NCBI GenBank assembly: GCA_021810565.1
Contig: JAJZIM010000016.1
Span: forward strand, 1-54,117
From: Bacillota bacterium
GTDB taxonomy: Bacteria; Bacillota; Sulfobacillia; JAJZIM01
Length of the DNA: 54,117 nucleotides
Direction of reading: 5' to 3'
In this document: positions 49,952 to 54,117 of the stretch, one piece after another
Position numbering within the stretch: position 1 is the first letter of the stretch
Layout of the letters: each line of letters opens with the position of its first letter
Program-made: the position numbers and the translations under genes
Notes under the pieces: model-generated
What the model saw: only the letters and a program-made list of their open reading frames with translations
Database searches by the model: none
Told to the model about the DNA's origin: nothing

Positions 49952-51229
49952 TGGGCAGGAACAGAATTACGTTGATATATTTTCGGGTCCGTTCAGGCTA
50001 CGGCTCGGGCGCTGCTCTTGGGATCGGAAATCCTGGCGAGTAACTTGGTCAGATCATCGCGGGTGAACCGCCAATCAAATGGTTTGGCAATGGCTTGATA
50101 TCTTTCCTGGAAGCTGAGCAGCCGATCTTCCACCTCGGCAAGGGATGTGAAATCATCTGGAGTCAGCACTTTGCGCTGGACAATGGAGAAATAGATTTCG
50201 ATCTGGTTGAGCCAACTGGCGTGAACGGGAAGATGTACCGGTACAATCGTTGGCCACCTTGCCTGAAGTCGTTAGACAGAGTGGCTCCCCCTATGGGATG
50301 ATCCGTTGTCCATGATCCAAAACACTCTATCGGCCGAGACATATGGCTCGAGGCTCATAACCTGATCCACTAACCGTTCAAAAGCCGCTATCCCGGTCGT
50401 GAGGTCACAACGCCCGAAAATCCTGGCCCGATGTACATCCCATGCCGCAAGATATGCCCATGCCCCATCCCGCTTGTATTCGTGCTCAACCCGCATTACT
50501 TCCCCAGCCTGCGGGGGAAGGGTGGGATGCCGACGATGTCGAGCCTGGATGCTGGTTTTCTCATCAGTCGACAACAGATATTCCCTTGGCCCCAAAGGCA
50601 CTCCCTCCCAGGTGGCTTCATACAGGTCCAAAACCGGCCCCGCCTTCTCGGTGAAGTTCGGAGCCCGGGGAAAGATCCAACTGCGGTGGCGCCAAGGCCG
50701 AATGGCGTCCTCCGCCAGCCAACGCCACAGAGTCGCCCCGCTGATCTTGGCTACGATACCCCGATGGATGATCTCCCTCCGCAGCTCCTCCACGGAGAAG
50801 GGGGAAAGGGGCACGCCCACCCTGCTCGGCAATTCACAGGCCAGAGCCTTTATCTCCACCACCACCGCTGGGGGAAAAAGAACCGGGCCGCCCGCCGCGA
50901 GGCAGATCTTGAAGACCTGCCAACCCCAACTCATAAAACCGCTTGCGCCACTTGCTAACCACCTGCCGTGGCAGATCCAGCCGGGTCGCGATCTCTTCAT
51001 TGCTTCGCCCTTCAGCCGCCTGGAGGATAATCTTGGCCCGGATCACCTCGCAATACGGTGACTTATATTTATGGGTACCGGCTTCGAGGACGGCCCGTTG
51101 CTCAGGCGAAAGGTCGATACGGAAAGGGCTTTCTCTCGGCATCACAGCCTTACCTCCGAGACCATCATACCTCAGTGCGGCCCAAAAGGCAAGTCAGCAT
51201 ACGTCATCGTATTTATGATTTTGACCACT
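49951..51229. mobile_element. IS630-type insertion sequence
   Basis: Imperfect terminal inverted repeats of about 30 bases: left GTGGGCAGGAACAGAATTAC (from 49951) against the reverse complement of the right end GTGGTCAAAATCATAAATAC (to 51229), each flanked by TA, as expected for IS630/Tc1 elements. It carries one disrupted transposase gene on the minus strand. Exact ends are approximate. Confidence 0.6.
49993..51142 (-). pseudogene. IS630-family transposase, frameshift plus stop
   Basis: The N-terminal HTH part (LSPEQRAVLEAGTHKYKSPY, EGRSNEEIATRLDLPRQVVSKWRKRF) is in one frame. After TTTTTCCCCC near 50875 the DDE part continues in another frame with STDEKTSIQARHR and WIMDNGSSHRG. Then a TAA (about 50271) interrupts before WPTIVPVHLPVHASWLNQIE, which holds the last catalytic Glu. 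The first shift might be programmed, as some IS630 elements use frameshifting, but the TAA makes this copy inactive. ATG 51142 has GGAGGTAAG upstream. Confidence 0.78.
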
Positions 51230-51367
51230 TAGCATTCCCATGGTTCCACCTGCACCAGGTTGGTGTGGAAGCCGGAACTGGAAATCGGACAGGAGGCACA
51301 AGAGCCGCGAAGCCTTGATTCTAGCGGGTCGGGCGGGGATCGGCCTCGCGGTTTGCTTCCATCTTTC

Positions 51368-51389
51368 GCGGCCTTTTAGGCCGCTTTTT
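51368..51389 (+). terminator. Rho-independent terminator
   Basis: GCGGCC-TTTTA-GGCCGC followed by TTTTT: a textbook terminator. No gene is recognisable just upstream (51233-51367), so it may belong to a transcript cut off by the IS630 insertion. Confidence 0.7.
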
Positions 51390-51569
51390 CATGGTTTTCG
51401 TGATGGCGTGTGAGAGAATTGAGGGAGAATTCGCGGCCGAAGCACGAGTGGCACGAGCGTCACCTAAAGTAGCCGATAAGTGACAATATTAGCAGGCATG
51501 GGGGTGACTGCTCAGCCCCGGGAAACTCACATCCGAAAAGATGACGAGGCAAATGGCGGACCCGAAAGC

Positions 51570-51815
51570 CGTTGCCAAAGTGGAACCACGGGCGGACCTC
51601 CAGGGGGCGAACCTTGCGGAGGCAGACCCGGGAGGCGCGGATGTCGGGGGGCAGATCTCTGTGAGGCGAAACTCCGAAGAGCAAACCCCTACGACGCAAA
51701 AAACTGCGCATTGCCTGCTTGTGGCAGGTGCACGTCGAAGATGACGATCCGCCCGGCGCTGATCTGCGCAGGGCAAACCTGCAGGCTGACCTGCAAGGGG
51801 GTGGCAGGAACGGGA
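51570..51815 (+). pseudogene. Pentapeptide-repeat gene remnant
   Basis: Pentapeptide-like A(D/N)LxX units appear in three different frames: RADLQGANLAEADPGGADVG, then GADLCEAKLRRAN, then GADLRRANLQADL. This pattern suggests a decayed pentapeptide-repeat protein gene with several frameshifts. The N-terminal and C-terminal limits are unclear. Confidence 0.4.
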
Positions 51816-51835
51816 GCGTGCGTGGTACAATGCGG

Positions 51836-51850
51836 AAAGGAACCGATTGG
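51836..51850. promoter_or_regulatory. Operator-like motif AAAGGAACCGATTGG
   Basis: Related to AAAGGAACCAATAGG (52547-52561), AAAGGAACCAAGAAG (52571-52585), TAGGAACCGAAAAG (52221-52234) and a looser GGCACCGATAGG (52192-52203). Here it lies just before the Xre gene's ribosome site, suggesting autoregulation. Confidence 0.45.
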
Positions 51851-51866
51851 AGCGGGAGGAGACGGC

Positions 51867-52151
51867 ATGCAGCGGGCATACATCGGCCGCGTGCTGCGGG
51901 AGATGCTGGCCGAGCGCGGGATGACGCAGGCGGAGGCGGCGCGGCTGGCGGGTATGAGCCGGGTGCAGCTTGGCCGTTTGGCGCGGGACGTGGAGAGCCC
52001 GACTCTGGGCTACGTGCTGGCGCTGGAGCGCGCATTGGGGCTGCCATGCGGCACGTTGGCCTGCCGGGGGTACGGGGAGGAGGAGCGGCTGCCCCAGGGC
52101 GTCGCGCGCATCGGACGCCCGCCGGGGGCAGGCAGGCGGCGCGGCGGGTAG
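51867..52151 (+). CDS. Xre-type helix-turn-helix regulator
   Basis: A 94-residue DNA-binding protein. The HTH_3 fold covers about residues 5-60: VLREMLAERGMTQAEAARLAGMSRVQLGRLARDVESPTLG, followed by an Arg/Gly-rich tail. ATG with GGGAGGAG 6 bases upstream. A GGAACCGATTGG motif just before the gene recurs in the promoter of the downstream module, so it is probably the module's repressor. Confidence 0.8.
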   Translation: MQRAYIGRVLREMLAERGMTQAEAARLAGMSRVQLGRLARDVESPTLGYVLALERALGLPCGTLACRGYGEEERLPQGVARIGRPPGAGRRRGG

Positions 52152-52241
52152 ACGGCTTTCTTCTTGCACCGAAGAAACTGCGAAGGAGAAAAGGCACCGA
52201 TAGGTACCTTTGTCTTAACATAGGAACCGAAAAGTGACAAT

Positions 52242-52415
52242 ATGCCGGGGAGGGACGCGGCGGTGCACGAGTGCCGCGATTGGAGGTTGGGGCATCAGGG
52301 GGACAGGTCCAGTCAAAGACCCGACTACGAGGCTTGGTGCCAGCTGAACCCGGGGGAGGGGAGGCGCAACGCTGCCCCGGCGTGCTGTAGGCACTGCTGG
52401 CACTGCGGCCCATGA
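52242..52415 (+). CDS. Small Cys-rich protein
   Basis: A 57-residue open frame ending CCRHCWHCGP. Closely spaced Cys/His suggest a small zinc-binding fold. No good ribosome site precedes ATG 52242. Its stop overlaps the next ATG (ATGA), the arrangement used throughout this module, which is the main support for it being real. Function unknown. Confidence 0.35.
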   Translation: MPGRDAAVHECRDWRLGHQGDRSSQRPDYEAWCQLNPGEGRRNAAPACCRHCWHCGP

Positions 52416-52543
52416 CGGGCGTCGTGGCGCTGTCCCTGGCGCGGAACGCGCCTGGCGGCTACGTGGTCTGCGCTCGGCAGGACTGCGGCGGCAAGGGCCT
52501 CTTGAGGCGCTGGGGTTTGGAGACCAACAGCCACACCTCTTGA
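52412..52543 (+). CDS. Small zinc-ribbon-like protein
   Basis: A 43-residue open frame with CARQDCGG in the middle, reminiscent of half a zinc ribbon. It overlaps the preceding small ORF by ATGA, and its stop overlaps the -35 of the next promoter. Very short, so the call is tentative. Confidence 0.35.
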   Translation: MTGVVALSLARNAPGGYVVCARQDCGGKGLLRRWGLETNSHTS

Positions 52544-52585
52544 CAAAAAGGAACCAATAGGTTATATTATAAAGGAACCAAGAAG
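52540..52585 (+). promoter_or_regulatory. Promoter with two operator-like repeats (HNH module)
   Basis: Consensus -35 TTGACA (52540-52545), a 17-base spacer, -10 TATATT (52563-52568). Two copies of AAAGGAACCAANAGN lie at 52547-52561 (in the spacer) and 52571-52585 (after the -10), ideal for repression by the Xre protein. Confidence 0.65.
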
Positions 52586-52604
52586 TAGCAAGGAGGTGTG
52601 AGAG

Positions 52605-52823
52605 ATGGGAAAGCTGATCCAGTTCCCGGCGACGAGGGCGGAAGACAGGCGTGTAGCAGCGGAAGGCGCCTTGGCACGACGGGACGCATGGGAGTGGGCG
52701 CACCCGGGGTGTAGCCACGAGATGGGTGCGGACCAGTTGCTGACGGAGAGTGCCGCCACGGGCATGGTGCAGGATGATTCTTGGGCGGCGGTCACGGACC
52801 CAGAGGCGGTACAGCGGCAATGA
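52605..52823 (+). CDS. Small hypothetical protein of the HNH module
   Basis: A 72-residue protein starting MGKLIQFPATRAEDRR; I do not recognise the family. AAGGAGGTG lies 6 bases upstream of the ATG, and the gene directly follows the repressed-type promoter, so it is very likely expressed. Its stop overlaps the HNH gene's ATG. Confidence 0.6.
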   Translation: MGKLIQFPATRAEDRRVAAEGALARRDAWEWAHPGCSHEMGADQLLTESAATGMVQDDSWAAVTDPEAVQRQ

Positions 52824-53128
52824 GCGCGGCGGACATCCGACACATGGCGTCGGTGCTGGCGACGGATCCGGTGCTGGGCCGGACGCGCAGGAACAGCCTC
52901 CAGCGGGAGCGGCTATGGCACCTGCAAGGCGGCCGGTGCGCGTATTGCGGCCGGCCGACCAGGTTGCACGCGCGCGAAACCGATGAGGACTGCGCCACGG
53001 TGGAGCACGTGGTCCCGGCAAGCCGTGGGGGGCCGCGGAGGGCGGGGAACATAGTGCTGGCGTGCAGGAAGTGCAACCACGGACGCGGAAGCCGAGTGCT
53101 GGCGGAGTTCCTGGTGGCGATGACATGA
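52820..53128 (+). CDS. HNH endonuclease
   Basis: A 102-residue nuclease with a structural zinc site CAYCGRP and CRKCNHGRGS around the catalytic TVEHVVPASRGG and N-IVLAC, the HNH core. Such small HNH proteins in phages and integrative elements work in packaging, homing or defence. ATG overlaps the preceding stop (ATGA). Confidence 0.88.
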   Translation: MSAADIRHMASVLATDPVLGRTRRNSLQRERLWHLQGGRCAYCGRPTRLHARETDEDCATVEHVVPASRGGPRRAGNIVLACRKCNHGRGSRVLAEFLVAMT

Positions 53129-53250
53129 GGGAGGCGGACGGATACAGGCATGCCTCCGCACGGCGCGGCCGGAGCGGGGCGATCCGGGGTTGCGATGCGC
53201 TGCTGGCGGCGGCGCGGGAGGAGATATCGCCGCGGGCAAAGATCCGATGA
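53125..53250 (+). CDS. Very small hypothetical protein
   Basis: A 41-residue open frame (MREADGYRHASARRG onward) bridging the HNH and DUF5348-like genes with ATGA overlaps at both ends. It may serve mainly to couple translation. No recognisable motif. Confidence 0.4.
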   Translation: MREADGYRHASARRGRSGAIRGCDALLAAAREEISPRAKIR

Positions 53251-53570
53251 CCGTATTGGAGGAGGTGGTGGATGGACTGCTGGCCGGTGCCCGGCGGGCG
53301 GTGCTGGGGGACGCGGCGATCGCGGCGGACATGGAGCGGCTGGGACGGGCTGCCGGCGGCAGGCTGACCATGACCGGCCGGGGGCTGCACTGCGGCGAGA
53401 CGCTGCGCCTCCTGGTGGCCGGGCGGGTGCTCCCGGCGCGGTTGGAGTGGCGCGAGGAGACGGGGTGGTATCTCGTGGCCGACCAGGAGCCCGGAGACGA
53501 GGCGCTGGCGGTGCCGGCGCGGCCGGGGCTCCTGGTCGGCGCCGGAGGGAAGGGGGAGGACGGGGGATGA
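53247..53570 (+). CDS. DUF5348-like protein
   Basis: A 107-residue protein. The centre (GRGLHCGETLRLLV, LEWREETGWYLV) resembles the DUF5348 pattern of small beta-rich proteins found near integrative-element and phage genes. N-terminal helix MTVLEEVVDGLLAGARR. Function unknown. Overlaps its neighbours by ATGA. Confidence 0.55.
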   Translation: MTVLEEVVDGLLAGARRAVLGDAAIAADMERLGRAAGGRLTMTGRGLHCGETLRLLVAGRVLPARLEWREETGWYLVADQEPGDEALAVPARPGLLVGAGGKGEDGG

Positions 53571-54052
53571 TGGCAATAACGGTGACGCTGGCGCTGGTGT
53601 TCGGCCTGACGACCGGCGTGTTATACGGCGTGGCGCTGCCCGTGCGCCTGGGCGGGTGGGCGGCGCGGCGGTATCTGGCGATGGAGAAGGCCGGCCACGG
53701 CCAGAAGACGCGGGAACAGCTAATGGCAAGGGCGCAGAGGCCGGCGCTGATGGCGGCGGTGCTGGCCACCCTGCCGTGGAGCTGGTCGTCGATAGGGCTC
53801 GCCTGGGTGCTGGGCCACGGCCAGCCGTGGTGGGGCTTCGTCATGCCGATCTGGCCGCATTCGGCCAACGTCCTGCTGCCGCTGCGCTTCGTGCCCGCCA
53901 CGTTCGGAACCAGCCTGCTGGCCGACAGCCTATTGCCTACGGTGCTGGGCGTGCGCCTGGGGCTGCAGACGCAAGAGTTCACCCTTGCATCCCACATTCC
54001 GCACGTAAAATTTGGTAGCGAGCTCATTTATCTGTTGCGCCGCATGGGGTAG
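53567..54052 (+). CDS. Integral membrane protein, unknown function
   Basis: A 161-residue protein with a first hydrophobic segment at about 3-25 (AITVTLALVFGLTTGVLYGVA), a charged segment, and two or three further hydrophobic stretches (about 60-80, 90-110, 112-125). I do not recognise the family. Last gene of the ATGA-linked module. Confidence 0.6.
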   Translation: MMAITVTLALVFGLTTGVLYGVALPVRLGGWAARRYLAMEKAGHGQKTREQLMARAQRPALMAAVLATLPWSWSSIGLAWVLGHGQPWWGFVMPIWPHSANVLLPLRFVPATFGTSLLADSLLPTVLGVRLGLQTQEFTLASHIPHVKFGSELIYLLRRMG

Positions 54053-54062
54053 TATGGCGCAA
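54035..54062. repeat. Short inverted repeat at the window end
   Basis: TTGCGCC (54035-54041) and GGCGCAA (54056-54062) flank 14 bases and overlap the end of the membrane-protein gene. It could be a weak hairpin or operator. A TATAAT lies in the last bases of the window. Confidence 0.3.
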
Positions 54063-54117
54063 TGCTGCGACAGACGCTGGTATCCGAAGCTATCTTGCCA
54101 CAGTCTATAATTTAGGC

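Noticed and set aside
51541-52241. CRISPR-like or iteron array from recurring GTGACAATAT and GGAACC motifs
   Set aside because: The copies are few, unequally spaced and differ in length. They fit repressor operators better than an array or origin.

Overview
The window is about 54 kb of GC-rich bacterial chromosome. Gene order and content suggest a Gram-positive, Firmicutes-type organism of a high-GC lineage. The evidence is the ordered block 3D/G5 protein - ksgA - (ykuK) - veg, together with metG - tatD and ispE - (NTP transferase) - glmU - prs - ctc - pth - mfd, which follows the origin-proximal gene order of Bacillus with inversions and losses (no rnmV, spoVG or purR seen). Other signs are a DnaD/DnaI-like replication pair, sigma-A-like promoters (TTGACA/TATAAT), strong GGAGG ribosome sites and many TTG/GTG starts. 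Genus-level assignment is not possible from the sequence alone.

Layout. 0.2-3.6 kb: three cell-envelope genes (lytic transglycosylase, M23 peptidase, membrane-anchored PIG-L deacetylase). 3.6-5.9 kb: 2[4Fe-4S] ferredoxin, BluB (lower ligand of B12) and two RCK/TrkA potassium-channel regulators separated by a G10 tract. 6-12.9 kb, minus strand: DnaI-like loader, DnaD-like protein, Veg, YkuK, KsgA, 3D/G5 muralytic protein, TatD, MetG. 13-25.8 kb, plus strand: M23 peptidase plus bactofilin; a HisD-like/HisB-like/HAD trio whose active sites differ from the canonical histidine enzymes; IspE; an NTP transferase; a GlmU lacking its acetyltransferase domain; Prs; bL25/Ctc; Pth; Mfd. 26.9-30.7 kb: polyamine genes (pyruvoyl arginine decarboxylase, SpeE, SpeB) and ArgS.

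From 25.8 kb onward accessory DNA appears in patches. A MazEF plus broken transposase patch lies between two copies of the mfd 3' end. Further on are an IS607-type element with a wrecked TnpB, group II intron-like remnants, VapBC, an orphan AAA ATPase and a HicBA plus IS256/reverse-transcriptase/DUF4338 graveyard, the last again lying between two copies of host sequence (wrbA and the nickel/cobalt-transporter tail). Functional islands between them are LCP, CMD-like protein, MFS transporter, split-barrel flavoprotein, WrbA, a cobalamin-riboswitch-controlled NiCoT transporter, two replication-relaxation-like proteins, a GH18 spore-lytic-type hydrolase and a PfpI protein. The last 5 kb is an AT-richer DUF3800 pseudogene cut off by an IS630-type element, preceded by a strong promoter driving a small structured RNA, followed by a phage/ICE-like module (Xre repressor with repeated operator-like motifs, tiny zinc-ribbon-like ORFs, HNH nuclease, DUF5348-like and membrane proteins, mostly overlapping by ATGA).

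Themes: cell-wall remodelling (three M23/SLT enzymes, 3D/G5, GH18, LCP, bactofilin), B12 supply (BluB, riboswitch, cobalt uptake), polyamine synthesis, and decayed mobile DNA bordered by long direct repeats. The most unusual core features are the paralogous His-enzyme trio, the truncated GlmU, the frameshift-prone junction between the two TrkA genes, and the promoter-hairpin-terminator RNA at 49.1 kb. No tRNA, rRNA or CRISPR array was seen.
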